Assembly: GCA_013399695.1 (NCBI GenBank)
Contig: VXAU01004938.1
Coordinates: forward strand, 2,757,805 to 2,821,804
Direction of reading: 5' to 3'
DNA: 64,000 nucleotides
Source: Formicarius rufipectus
Lineage: Eukaryota > Chordata > Aves > Passeriformes > Formicariidae
Position numbers and translations under genes: made by a program. Within the stretch, counting starts at the first letter, position 1. The number at the start of each line of letters is the position of its first letter. Positions 26,751-39,919 of the stretch are shown one piece after another. The notes under the pieces were generated by a model. That model did not search any database and was not told where the DNA came from. It saw only the letters and a list, made by a program, of their open reading frames with translations.

Positions 26751-29154
26751 GGCTCAAGTTTTTAAGATAACAGGCAAGCTGTGTACTGAGGGAGTACGAA
26801 AAAATTTATACACCATTCATTTAAAATATAAAATTGATGGATTTTGATGGTCCATTACTTTGTTTTAAACATTATATTTAATTTTGTAAATTAAGTATAT
26901 AAGAATCTTAAATGCTTAGATCATCACCATTGTAGAAATTGTGACTAGTAGGCTACTGAATTCAAGAATAACAGCAGGAAAGTGAGTAACCAGTCTCACC
27001 AATGTGCTTAACTATATGAGAAAATCTGAAAAAAAACCCTTTTTTACTTTGAAATAAACACAAAATGTGGGGGTGAAGAGTTGGGGATTAGGAAATGTTA
27101 AAGCTCAAGACTTAGAAATACCAGATCATCTTTGGGTTTATATTCAAACTTTTTTAGAGATTTCTAAATGTTATTGTTATAAGGGACTATTATATCATCT
27201 CGTTTGACTTGATCTTGTATAAAAGCAATGTCTAGAGAGCCTCTGAGAGGGCTTCTCCTCATTTGATACTGTATAACTATTAATATACAGCACTTTTACA
27301 CAAAATGAAATGCTTTGTCATATAGATATTTAATAAAAAAATTCTAACAATTTATATATCTTGCATACTCATTTTTATGATGACATTTATTTTAAAATAC
27401 AGTGCAAGAGTATTTACCTGAGCTTCAGTTCAACTGGTTTGCTTCTGGTGTCATAGCATTTGACAAATAAAACTACTTAATCAGGACCATCTAAATTTTC
27501 CTTAATCTTTGGCCTCTTTCAGCGTCAGGCCATCAATATGTATTTCAGTGTATTACTTTCTCTGTCATTTATAATGGCACAGATGAACTGTTGTATAAAG
27601 CTGAAAAGCCATCTCTGAACCTGCCAACACCAGTGTTTCATTTCTTAAGCCTAACTTTTTGGTTTGGAAGATTTTTACAATGGCTGTATGTCTGAGTCAT
27701 GAAAGTTGTCAGCTTAATCTGCCTCGTCAAAAACGCTGCTAACTAAAATTCTACGTATATTGAGAAGGAATGTTAGTAATTGATGAAATCATTCCAAATT
27801 TTACATAAAGAGAGCTTCAGAGGGTTTTTCTACACCACACTGTAGAGGCTGTGAATTACATGCTACACTTCATGAGTCATGAACAGAAGAGCTCTACATG
27901 CACAGTAAATGACAGCTAAATTAAACAGAAGGGGTATTCTGTCCAGATAAATTTTAGGACACTTTTCTTAAAAATATGTTAGGCAGGTGTTCTCTCCAAA
28001 AAATGCAGCTACATCTTAACCTCATGATTTTTAGAGCTCTATGGTATTAAACTCACTTCAGCTGAGAAATTCTGAATTTTGTAAAGCCAGTGAGCATGAC
28101 CACTACCATTTTGTAACTCTATTGCATTTTTCTTCTCATATCATGTACCATTATTTAATTCTATTTTGCCATTTGTATGTCGTGTGGGATCCTGACTGTA
28201 TGGCATGACAGCTGAAAGTCTGGCACACATTCTTGACAGCTGTTTTGAAGTGGTGGCTGCGATGCGTGCTACATCTGGAGGTACTGAGGTTCAAGTGCAG
28301 ACAGTGGAGAAGTCCCATTTCTCTTTAGGGATGACTGGGATAGATTTACAGTATCTTAGCTCTCATTTAGGAAGGGGGCTCCATAAGGATCTACTCAGGC
28401 AGATGCCATTACAGAATCAAAGCCAAAGACTCTATGGCACATTTTGTGATGCTACAAAATAAGTTAAATAAAAACAAATTAAATGTTACATTAGAGATCA
28501 TGCCTATGCTGTCCTGAAATACAAACCAAAAGGTGTATGTTCTCTGTCTTGTTTTCTTCTAATTTTGAAGAGGTACTTTTGGTTACTTCTACTGTATGTC
28601 AAATTGAATCTAGTCTTCACAGTAAACTTTGTGGATGACTGCAGAATTGCTGAAGTGGTAATATGGCCAATCTCAAGAAATTCAAGTGTAATTAAGATGC
28701 AGTTTGTCTAAAAGAAGTAGAGTGGAAGGGAAGGGGATTGAAAAGTTGATTTTTTAAACTTGCTTGGTTGACTTTTTTTTTCTGGCAAATGCTCACCGTT
28801 GTGTCACATAAAAACAGTACATTCTTAATAGTTACAAGAAATCTTAAATTTTTAATGACATTATAAATGCACAATCAATATTGCTTAATAGCAAAGTAGA
28901 AATTCACTTTGTACACTTGCATATTTTAAAAATAAAGGTGCCCAAGTTCTTCTACACAGTGTAGCATTCAAGGAGTGATGTTTTTGGAAATGTAGGCCTT
29001 TCATTTGCAACACTTAGTCCTGAGAACAGTACTTCCCAAATATTTCTGGTTTCTATTTATCAATCCAGAATATTCTTCCTAAACTGAAAGTATCATGGCT
29101 ATATTATAATGCATCAGGAGGTGACAGGATTGGCTGGGAAGGTGACTGCTTTGG

Positions 29155-29740
29155 TTACTGACATTTCCTTGACTCTTTTCTAAATATTTTCATCCTTCTG
29201 GCTTTTGAAGATGTCGTGCTTCCAATGAACTGAGTGCCAGTCTTGAATACTGGATGCATCTCTGAAGCAGAAGTGGAGTCAGTGAGGAGCTGAGGATCAT
29301 TCATGTCCACACTGTATCCTTCAAGCCTCTGTTGTGCCACACAACAACAGTTTGACCTCACTGTACCACATTATTCAAGGTGGGTGGAGTGTTCCCCAAC
29401 TCTGCACAGTTCCACAAATCCCCTTTTCAGCAGAGGATCTGGCAAGGCATCAAGATGCCCCCTTCTTCTTCAGCATCGGAACCTCAGTGTCTGGGACAGT
29501 GGAGCTTAAAAGGCTCTGGAAGGAAGAATAGAACATTTGATAAAGCCAACTAGGGATGCACTTAGAAGCTTTGGTGAAGGCTTTGGTGATGGCTATCACA
29601 GAAAATCCAGATTTGTCTTCACCACTGTGCTTAAAGTGATGATTCCTATTGAGCGCTTCCTTCTGTGGCTGCATCACAGCAGATTCCGGTTGAAGCATTG
29701 TATCCCATTCATTCTTCATTCCAGTTTCATGGCTATATTT
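29155..29740 (-). pseudogene. Possible degraded retrocopy of an unknown gene
   Basis: On the minus strand two open stretches lie end to end in different frames: 29450-29719 (90 codons) and 29155-29361 (68 codons). They are separated by about 90 bp with stops. Their composition looks protein-like, for example 'DPQLLTDSTSASEMHPVF' in the second. That layout would suit a processed pseudogene with a frameshift. I cannot name a parent gene and see no poly(A) tail or target duplication. The + strand also has open frames here. Chance is a serious alternative. Confidence 0.15.
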
Positions 29741-30890
29741 TCATTTAAAGCCAGTGGTGTTGTATTATGGAAATGGAGGAATTCTTGCCAAAGGCAGACA
29801 ACTAAGAACAGACAATAATCAAAATAAACTTCCACTGCTGCCATGTTTTGAAAAATTCAGTAGAGTCTAGGACAGCCTGAGAGCACTACAGCTCCTTATT
29901 GAAGGCCATGTAGGCTATTGTAGGCTATTTTACCTCTATGAGATGTTAATTTTCCTCTTTTTGCCCACCTGGAATAGGTTTGAGAGACTATGTAGTATTT
30001 TAGACTTGAAGGAGCTAGTGAGGTTCTACTTGCAGAACCAATGGCTGAACAATGGTTGTGTGGTCTAGGGTTTACTCAGCACCCAGATGTTATATGATTT
30101 CCAGAACATCTGAGGTTCAATATGAATATTTTTTTTTTATTCTGTGCATATTACTATTACATGTTTTTCAGGGAGTAATGAAAAACCATTAGCTTCAGCA
30201 AAGTATAATAATACAATAAAAGCCCAAATTATAATTTCTTTGATATTTAAAATACCACTGTGTATATTTTTAATTATTTATAGAGTATGCACTCATAAAT
30301 ATATACACTCATTTATGGCAATCTGACAGTTTCAATCATGGGTTATTAATCAGGGGTGTACACAGCAACTTCCTGCATTCCCATGGAAAAGTAAGTCTTT
30401 AGTCCTTTATTATTTGTCAACAATTTACTCTTTCAGTGTTCTGTGTTTGTAAACATTTTTCCAGCTGTATTTTTCCTACACCTTAGCTTTGTGTTACCAA
30501 AATTTATCTGTCTATATGAAAATTAAAATTATTAAAGTCAGATTGCAAAGAAAAAGCTAAGTTTTTATTTACATTATTTCTGAACTAAACTAATGGGTAT
30601 CTTTGGTTGCAAATACACAGTTCCAGGAGGTCTTGATGACCCCTATGTCGGAAGCCATCTGCTGCAAAGCCTTTAGTGTTTCAGGGACTTAGAGTAAAAG
30701 TTTCAAAAACATCCAAGTATTTCTTTCTACATGATACTGTTAATTTTTAACTTGTCACTTTTCTTCCTATACAAAAACAACAACGCCAGAGGAAAAGCAT
30801 TCTAGTCCTTTTTAGTTTTAATTATCTGGTAGCAAAAGCTAATGAATCACAATGGAATCTTCTCTAGTTAGTGAACCTGATGTGTCTCCC

Positions 30891-30900
30891 TATCTATCTA

Positions 30901-30997
<97 letters not shown>

Positions 30998-30998
30998 C
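30891..30998. repeat. (TATC)n / (GATA)n tetranucleotide array
   Basis: About 27 TATC units over 108 bp, with one early 2-bp interruption near 30900 and otherwise perfect. The length and purity predict high polymorphism, so it would serve as an STR marker. Confidence 0.97.
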
Positions 30999-32502
30999 AC
31001 CTACCCATTTGGCTCACGTTAGACATTGCTGTTGGCCAAGCTTTTAAAAAATCAGATTAACTATGGTATTACCAATTGTAACCATAGGCTGCTATGCTAT
31101 GAAAGGATTCATAACAATCAGAAAACTGAACAGAAAAGCCAAAGAGAAACTCTGCTACCAAGATGTAGCTGGAGAAAGGAAAAGCCAAGATTTTATTTTG
31201 GTTAGAACTAGACTGCTATGGAAGGGAAAGCACTGTTAACTTCCAATTTTTTCCCTTCATCCCAGACTTAGTTGTCTAACTCACTGCTCTGAGGAGAGTC
31301 ACAGTTCAAATGCACCTCACAAGGCCATGACAAACAGCTCACTTTGTCAAAGCAGACCAAAAAAAGGCCATTTTTATTTGTGGCTGTTGGGCAGTTGGGA
31401 ATCTTCTTGTGAAAGTGGGATATCAAAGTGTAGGTCCAGCCCTATCTATTTATGTCTAGTCTATAGCTCCCATCTCCAATGATTTCCTGGCTGGAAAGTA
31501 TAAGCACTTTTTCTCTTCTCCTGGGAAAGATGGATTATTTTGCAGCAAACTGCAAAATAAAGGCTCTGAGAATCTCATAGGCTAAAGGTAAATAGAAGCA
31601 GAAGGAGGCAGCAGTTTTCTGAAGAATATGCACTTCTTTAGCAGGTAAGGGTTTGAAACATGCTGCTCCCAGTAGGTGCTGTTACTATCCTCTTTAGTTA
31701 TCTCTTGATTTTACCCCGAGACTTCTTTTCTATAGGGGGAAAACCAAATCAGTATTATTATTTGGATTATTTTCTGATTGTGGACATGTACATTTGCTTA
31801 CTCATGAAATCAAACCACTAGAGCACAATAAAAACAAAACAAAACAAACAAACTCCTGACTTTCAGTTCTATCAGTTGTTCTCATGGTCTTATGTGTACC
31901 CACATTAAGTCTTCATAAAAAATTCCCATCTAAAACATAATTTGAGAGGAAAATTTGTGTCTGAATTAACAGATGACTTTGTGATTTCTCAAGCTCCCCA
32001 TTAGACTTCCCTACGTACTGAGGGCAGCATCCTCTGAGTGCCAAGTACCCACCTATATGGAAGTTATCATATTTGAATGGTCACCCTGAATCAGTTCAGG
32101 GATCCTGAGCACCATCACTGTGTCTGGCACTCCTCTTCCACAGTCTGACACCTCTACCTTTGTTTCAAAAAGAAAGTAAAAAGAAAACACATGCTTTTGT
32201 AGACTGCACATCAGCTTCTTCTGTTGCTGATTTTCTGTCTAGGGATGACTTTTCTCTTGGTAAAACAACAGGACTAGGAGAAGAGCAGATCAATGCAGAC
32301 ATCTTAATCACCCACATACATACACACCAAAATCTACTTTGAAGAATAGTCGGTTCTGGAGTTGGCAGAGATAACACTGATCACCTAGCTGTTATGCTTC
32401 AAATTTTTTAAAGTACAGTATTTTTGGTTTCACTCTCTTTTACTTGGTAGTGTCTACCAGTGTTAGCCTGACACCAGAAAATCCCTTGATTATTCATTGC
32501 AG

Positions 32503-32543
32503 CTTCCAGGAGGCCAGCTGCTACTTCTGCCATTGAATCATAG
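32503..32543 (+). other. Weak exon-like segment
   Basis: A 41-bp segment preceded by GATTATTCATTGCAG and followed by CATAG|GTAAGAG. One frame is open; the others end in stops. There is no homology support and such short hits arise easily by chance. Confidence 0.1.
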
Positions 32544-34193
32544 GTAAGAGACTTTATTAGTCTTTAGTACACATGATGCCTTGCATGGCATAGTCATAGC
32601 TGTGTCATAAAAATTAATAAAAAATATTTTTAGATCATCTATTGATTCACTGATTTAACTTAGTCACTCATTTAAGCATCTCTCTTCTTTCATATCAATT
32701 TTCCTAGTTAGAAAGAATGAACCAGCTTTGCAGAAATAACCAATCTTTGGCTCTGATTATAAAAGACCATCTCTATGGGCAGGTCATTAAACAGTCCCTT
32801 TATTGAATAACAGTCTCAGACATTGTAAACCCTTCACAGCAGCTCCACAAGAGAAATTGTGCTTTTCCACTGTAGTTTTCCACTCCAGCCTCACCAGATG
32901 TAGCACACATCATATTTGTAGTTCCAAACCAGCTGTCAACAGTGTGTGCCAAAATCTCAATTGCCCTGGCATTCGAATGGTGTTTCTCAAGGCATACAAG
33001 TGGCAATATCAAATAAAAGAAAAAACAGCACTACAGAAATATGTAATGGATTGATGGAAGAGTAAACCAGAGCAGTGGCATTCTTTTCCATTAACCAGCT
33101 CAACTGAAATACTTATATCAAGGACTGTCTTTCCCAAAAATGTCTTTCTCCTCTTTTTTTATAATTTTGGCATTGTTATATACTCTTTTTCTCTTGGTTC
33201 TGGTATCAAATTATTTTTTTCAATTCCTATTGCAAAAATGGTATCCTAGGTAGGATTATTTCTTCAGTCATCTGCTAAAATCAGCTTCTTTCTGCCTACC
33301 CAGAAGCTTACCACAATGGTTAAAAAATTAACATTGTGATAACCTAGCTTGTTTTTTATGTATCTGAAGGAAGACATTAACCATCAACCATGTGAATTCT
33401 GGAACAGCCTCCCAGCAGATGTGGAAGCAAGCAAGGGAATTTGGCCTAATGTAAGTTTTGCTACTGAACAAGAATTATTTCCAATACAGAGTCAGGAGGC
33501 TTTTTTGAAGTTTGTTTGGTTGTTTCTGTTATTCCTGCATTTATAGGAGCAGATTCTATCTTCATGCAAGAGTTTATTTCTGTTAAGCATCTGAATATAG
33601 ACTAGCTCCTCCAATGCAGAGCTGATTAGCCAAACTTAGCAGCATAAGACCATGTTGAAGAGCTGCACTTATACCTACACTGGTACTCTAGGGCAGGCCC
33701 TGGGACTTCTTGATGAATACCTTAAAAATCTTGCATTATGTAAATTAAAAAAAATTTGGTAGCTTCAGGTCATGGGAACATGAATCAAAATCTGATGGGG
33801 ATCATACCAGTATTTAAAGTCCTTCAGAGAGCTGGTATTCTCTGGTTCTCCTGCTTCGTGTTTCTTAATGGACAAAAATTTAGAATTCTTTCTCCTTTTT
33901 CACCTCAGACAAAAGCTTTACATAGATTTTTAAGCAGTGATAAATAGTACAGTTGCCATAATCTCTTAGTTTTGCCTGATTGCTCTGTGTATTGTATGTG
34001 GTATGTTATATGCTGGTTTTCTGATGCTGATTTCCTGTCATTAGTCAAACGTCATTTCATCCGAGCAAGGCTGATTCAGATGAAGGGTAAGGGCTTTGAT
34101 AAAAAGGACAGGTCAATCATGTTTTCACAATGGTGAAAATCATGAGGGAAATCAATTCAATATAATTGCTCAGCATTTACATCAGTGCCACTT

Positions 34194-34248
34194 CACAGAG
34201 TAACAGAATATACCAACCTGGAAGGGACCCACAAGGATGATCGAGTCC
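34194..34248 (-). mobile_element. CR1 LINE 3' terminal part, split by LTR (left piece)
   Basis: On + this reads ACAGAGTAACAGAATATACC, then 'CTGGAAGGGACCCACAAGGA' and 'TGATCGAGTCC'. This is the reverse complement of a CR1 3' end of the type continuing '...AACTCCTGG'. The continuation is found after the inserted LTR at 34662, so this piece and the one at 34662-34788 were a single insertion. Confidence 0.88.
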
Positions 34249-34655
34249 TGTGGGATATTTGCAAAAACAAAAGCATATTGTAAGCGTGAGCAATCCAGAG
34301 ATTCTGAGTTTGTGAGACAATGCGGCTGTGTGGTAAAGACCTTGAAAAGGATACAGGAGAGAAAAATGTGGATGGGAAATATGTATGAACTTGCAAAAGT
34401 AAATGATCAAAGAGATGCCTATGTGACAAAGGGACTGTGAAGGAGAAGACCAGCAGTTCATGTGAACAAGGAACTTTAGCCAAGGATAGAATAAAGCAAA
34501 ACACATGGACAGTAGGCAGTAGCCAATAAGCACTTGATGTATGTGTGATGCTCATGCTCTAAATGTATAACAATGAGCGTTGTAAACAATAAATTGGCAT
34601 TAGCCTGAGATCATATTGGTCATTGTGCTGTGTCCGATTTCCCACTAATTCCACA
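34249..34655 (+). mobile_element. Solo LTR, class II (ERVK-like), 407 bp
   Basis: The element starts TGTGGGATATTTGC and ends TAATTCCACA, giving TG...CA termini with an imperfect inverted repeat (TGTGG/CCACA). It is flanked on both sides by GAGTCC (34243-34248 and 34656-34661). This 6-bp target duplication is the length usual for ERVK-type and alpharetroviral integrases. It interrupts a CR1 copy whose sequence resumes exactly after the duplication. A TGTATAA box lies near 34565 and AATAAA at 34588-34593, about 62 bp from the 3' end, supporting + orientation. No internal retroviral genes are present, so it is a solo LTR left by recombination between the two LTRs. Confidence 0.88.
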
Positions 34656-34788
34656 GAGTCCAACTCCTGGCTCTGCACAGGACCATCCCCAAGAGTCACA
34701 CCATGTGCCTGAGAGTATCATTCAGATGCTTCTTTTGAACTGTCAGGCTTGGTGCTCTGACCACTTTCCTGGGGAGCCTGTTCCAGTA
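34656..34788 (-). mobile_element. CR1 LINE 3' part, split by LTR (right piece)
   Basis: It begins with the second GAGTCC copy and continues 'AACTCCTGGCTCTGCACAGG', 'AAGAGTCACACCATGTGCCT' and 'GGGGAGCCTGTTCCAGT', a well-known CR1 3' region on the complementary strand. It completes the copy begun at 34194. Similarity fades near 34788. Confidence 0.88.
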
Positions 34789-37700
34789 AAGCCAGATACA
34801 AATGCATTGCTTTACAGTGGTAATGTTGGACACTACTGAGCAAAAGTGGAATAACAAAGAAGACCTGCATTACATGGGGATGCCCATTAATCAGTATTTC
34901 TAGGTTTTTTATTAGCTAGTTTTTCAAATTCTTAGAAAATAAATTCTGTCTGATCTTCTATGTAGTTTAGCAGAGAAAATGGTAAAATATAACACCTGGG
35001 ACCTCTCCAGTTTTCTGGATGTTAGGAGGTTTGGAAAAACCTTTGGATTGGAGATCATGAAAGATGCTGTCAGAAATGTTTAGGAGTATGGAAAAAACAC
35101 CATGTAGAATATTTGTCTGAATACATTCACAAATCTAATACCTTTAGCCCTTTAATATAGTGGTAAGAGTCAAGGGTCTAGTTAGAAATATTTGTTTAAA
35201 TGCATTGCTTCTTGCCAGATAGAGTGATTGTCATATACAGAGAAATGTGAGTGCTTGCTGGAAGGACCCGAGGGTGATCTGAAAGACTCATTTTACCTTC
35301 TCATCAGGCACAGGGCTCAAGGGGGTCAAATGCATATCCCTGCTGAGCCCAGATCTACCCTGCCCGTGACAGTAACAGCTTTGGTCCGATCAGACTGTTA
35401 GTGGTTGTGGTGTCACAGTCACATTCCAGCACCATCATCCTGCACTGAAGAGCAAACTTTTGACAGAAGTCATAGGAGAAAAGGAATATGAGAGGATTAC
35501 ATCTGATTTGACTGTAGGGACTTCATATTTAGTTGATTTTTATACCATTTAAAACTTTCTGTGTTAGAGAAAAGATGTTGAAACGCACAAGAATAAATCA
35601 GATTCTGTGCATGAACTATTTACTGGAGAGACTGAAATCACTCCTGCTGGGATTTCCTGTTACTACAGATACTGATACTGCAATAAGCCTTTCCAAAAAT
35701 TTCTCTAGCATAGGCATCCAAGGGAGCAAGGCAGCATAAGTGTTCTACTAAGGGTTAATATAGTCTAGCACAGCTAGGAGGGTAATTGAAGGCATTGCAT
35801 CTTTGGCTCCTGGTGAAAAACTCCTTTCCTGAAGTGTGCTAGAAGTCAGGAGGCCAAAGGCCAAGTTGGCTTCATTCTTCTCAGAAGAGGCCATGACACA
35901 CATCCTGGAATGGCACATGGAAATTTCAAAAATATCTTACATGGGCAGAGGCCTCCTACAAACACCACTGTGAGCCCTGGGACATTTTTCACTTATGACT
36001 GTCAAGTCAATAACCTGGCACATGTCTCTGAACAATAGGGGACAAATATTCAGCTAATACGTGTAGACTGTCCCAATATAATCACATGGTTTCATACCTG
36101 TCTTTCTACAGCCTTTTTAGATCATAAAAACTGGGGTTTTTTTACCCATTTGGTGAATTCTAAGTGCCAGTCTATAGAATTTCAAGTCTGCTTCTTAATA
36201 ATATTGATAAATATGCATATCTCGCTCATGAAGGAGGATCCTTTCTTAGAACTGATGTTTTAAGGATTAAGTTACAGAGAAACTGTACTCCATATGGGCA
36301 ACACAAAATAAAACTAAACACAACCTGAAGTGTAATAATGTCAGAAGAGCAATAATTTGAAATGAGGTGGCTTGTTACAAACTGCAGTCTATTTGGAACA
36401 GAAGTCCAATCCAACTTCTTTCTCCCAGGTCCTGGAAGGTTCAAAGGCTTGATTAGTTACGCTCTGTATAATGCTGTGAGATTCTCATGCAGTGCTCTGT
36501 AAAAGTGTAATTCTTTATTTTCTACCCCAAAATCATGTATTTATGTTTGTCTGAAGCACTGAAACTAGGAGCCACTGGAAAATGTGAGATGGACATCTAA
36601 GAGCTTGGGTATTAGTTAAGGTCAACAAGCAGTGAGTATATAGTTATGTTTTTCATACCAAACCTCTACTTTTAATGAAAACAGGATACTGTAGCAAGCC
36701 ACAAACTTCAGTGGAGTTATGCCACTTTGGACTAGTAGAGGATGATGGACATTCTAGCTTCTTAACAAAAAGACATGCTTCCTTGTAAATTCATAATTTG
36801 ATGATTTCTAGTAAATGCATTTGTTTTTTCGAAGTCTATCTGTCAGTATGACAATTACAGTAAACCAAAACAATTAACTAAGCATTATGGTGTTAGAATG
36901 TAATTCATTTACGTCTACAAGAGCAGTAAAAAAAATAAAGAAAAAAAGATAGTAGTACAGTATAAGACTTCATCATGTCCATGAAAATCTTCAGTAAAAT
37001 AACTGATTAGCTTTGGAAAGGACATCAATCCGTGCAAATGAAAAGGTTTCTGTTGGATAAATTCCTGGGTTTTTTTGGGTTTTTTTAATAACACTTTATA
37101 ACAAAGATGACCTAATTTTTCCTCTGATTCATAGTCATCTAATGGCTAATCTGTATAAATCCATTTTCTATCAGTGCTAAGTGTGCTCATTTGCTGGTGA
37201 GTGCCCTGAAGTTATGGTCTACACTGTTCAAGGATGTTCCCTTTCTGGAGGACAGACAGTTGTGGGGAGATACGTGGGAGGTGCCTTTGTAAGGGTCACT
37301 GCAAATCTCAGGGCCCCTCTGGGTCTTTTATCTGGGAACAGTTTCATCCATGTGGGAACTTGGCCTCAGGGAGCACCACAGAGGAGAGCCTGGCACCCAC
37401 AGTGTAAGACTGGGGACTCATTTTTCTGGCTGAAAAGTACAAGGAAATCAAGCTCTCACTGGAAAAGTATTTCTTAGCTCTGGAAAGCCTGGGGGTTTTT
37501 TTTGTGTTTATTTATCTGTATATCATGTTACATTCTTCAGAAACACAATCATATCTAAGAAGAATGAGTACACTGTCTTCTTGTGTTTTACAGATTTTGA
37601 TGCTGTGTGAGACTTGTACTCAGGATGGAAAATAGGGTGAAAAAATTCACCTGCGAGTACTTGCTCACCTAGAAGAAAAGCATTACTAGGTATATCAGAA

Positions 37701-39154
37701 AGCAATGTTGCTATCTTTCCAGAAATACATAAAAATCATTCTTTCTACCTTGTTAGTGGAGCAGGAGCCTAGGAGTCAAAAGTTAAGTGGAACCGTCAGC
37801 TTCTGCCAGCTGTTATACTTTGATGACTTGAGTAACAATTTAAGGCAGCTGAGGGTTTTCCATATGGGTCCTTGTGCCCTGCTCTGCTTCTAACTGACTG
37901 TAGTGACAGTCAATTTACTAATTTGTGAAGAAATGGATGCAAAAGTGTTTTTTTCATGAATAATCAGCAGTTCCCCAAATATTTGAATATCGTAGTGGAA
38001 TAAAGCAGTAATAGTTTAGGGCAGTTTTTAATGTGGTATGAAAATCAGGATATTAATCCTTCTGTCTTAGATCAGTCTTAGAGTTAAAATGAAAAGAATG
38101 TGCACTACCATCGTTCCTCTTGAGAGAGTGGAATGTATTCACCTCTTCTTGGAGAAAAAAACACCATGAAATAACCATAAATTGCTTCAGCAAATTACAG
38201 TCTAGACTTGCTGATTTGTTTTAACAACACAAGATATCAAATCCATATGCAAGTATTATTGTAAACTGCTGTTCCTAAATGCCTGTAAACGCATTGTCCT
38301 GTAGACTAACTATCACTGCAGCCAAGTAATTACTTAGATTTAATGTGGAATTTGTAACAGGAAAGGAGTATTCACTGTGTCACTTGTAGTAGTCTGGTTT
38401 TTCTCTTCCCCTGACATCTTTAGACAGTGTGGCTGGGTCACCACTATCGTTTGACAGCAACGCAGCTTGCAGAAGATGAGAAGGCAATTTGTGGTTAGGT
38501 AACACTGACACAGACAGTGAGCTGTGTATCTCCAGAAGGAAAGCAAAACAGGAGTCAGGCTGCATTTCATTTTTAATGCTTTTTTGTGGTTGTCCAAGTT
38601 TATCTTTATAATTCGTAGTACCCACAAGACGCACTCATTTCCTTCAGAACAACTGCTGTGGAATGCATGGAGGATTACCTTTGTGGTTTCCCAGCAACTA
38701 AGCTTTGCCTCCTTCTAGAGAGTGGTGAAAGCTGCCACTGACTACAGCGTTCTTTTTTCCTTTGATAGGCTGCCTTGTCCAGCCAGGCACATATACATCA
38801 AGTACAGGGCAGTCACAAGTTCATAGTTATTTCCAGTGAAAATAACACATAAAATAACAGTGAAAATAATGTATGAAAACTGCTTTTCATGGGCCAAAGG
38901 CTTTTACATGCTAATGATTATAAAATAGCTATTCAAGATTTTCAAAGATCTGGGAAAAGACATCCAATTGTATTGCACCTGTGACAGTGGCTTCTTTGGC
39001 TGGCACCTACTGATTGTGTCACTGGCTAGTTAATTTTGGGAACTGGAACTACTAAATGCACAGAGCAATTGTGATACTGAATTTCTGTGCTAAATTAGTG
39101 GCCTGTAAAGTCCAAAATGAAACAAAAAACGTCACCCCCCCCCAAAAAAAAAAA

Positions 39155-39155
39155 N
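39155..39155. other. Ambiguous base N after C9-A11 run
   Basis: A run of nine C and eleven A ends in N. It is most likely a basecalling or consensus ambiguity in a homopolymer. Two more N lie in the CpG island at 54003 and 54345. Confidence 0.95.
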
Positions 39156-39834
39156 TAAATACTCCCTACAAGTGAAACACTACAAAAGGGCATTGTAAAC
39201 ATAAAACTGCACCTGCAAACAAGACATTACCATTCTCTGACCTCTGCAGTACAGATTTGGTGGTATGTGTTTGTTGCCCCATGTCCTCTTTGCTTTCATA
39301 GAACACACAGGCAGAACAATGAGGCCAAGGGGATAGTCTAACCAGACAGCTCCTTCTGCATACTGGCTTTTTAATGCTCATTGAGTAGTCCAGCATTTGA
39401 CTAACTGCATTTAGCTCCTGCAGGAGTTTCCTCCCAGCCCCTCGAGATAAGGCAACAATTTTGAGGAGAAATTTGTCCTGAACATAGCAACAAGGCAATT
39501 GCACTTTTCTTTATACAATCATTTTTTTTCAGTCTTGGCTTTATCAAACTCAGCAGATAAATAATGTATACCCTTCCCATTTCCTATGTGAGATCATGAG
39601 TGAGGAGCTGCTTCTTGACAGATGTCCAGTGAGTATTTTCAGAAGTGTTTTTTCAGTCAAATGTAACCATTATAGCTGTCTAGTCAATTTAGCAGTGGCA
39701 TCTCAGTTTTCAAACTTCAGCCAGATTTTTTCATAGCTGTGACTAAGAAGGTTCAGTTAGAACTTCCTAACAGAACAAAAGAGCTCTTCTCTCTGCTTAA
39801 TAATACTTCAACACAATTTTTTTTTCACTTTCAG

Positions 39835-39919
39835 AAAAGCAAGAGGTGATGCCTCTCAACCAGGGAAGGAAAAAAATGAGGACAATTTGATAGTTTGAAG
39901 AGAGGAATGTAAACCAAAA
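39835..39919 (+). other. Weak exon-like segment
   Basis: An excellent acceptor (long T-run, then CACTTTCAG) and a consensus donor (AAAA|GTAAGT) bound 85 bp. All frames contain stops, although one is open for about 19 codons and could be a terminal coding stretch. A non-coding RNA exon is the more natural reading if it is used at all. Confidence 0.15.

Larger units (their letters stand above)
26751..34193. other. Gene-poor interval with a tetranucleotide array
   Basis: AT-rich DNA holding the (TATC)n array at 30891-30998, the possible minus-strand retrocopy at 29155-29740 and a weak exon-like segment at 32503-32543. I saw no conserved gene, RNA gene or CR1 copy in it. Confidence 0.5.

Noticed and set aside
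33390..33450. Peptide FWNSLPADVEA resembling the CR1 ORF2 C-terminal motif
   Set aside because: The match covers only a few residues and the flanking DNA does not continue as CR1.
34177..34555. Two overlapping minus-strand open frames of 118 and 120 codons
   Set aside because: They lie almost wholly inside the solo LTR, on the strand opposite to its inferred orientation, and in two frames at once.
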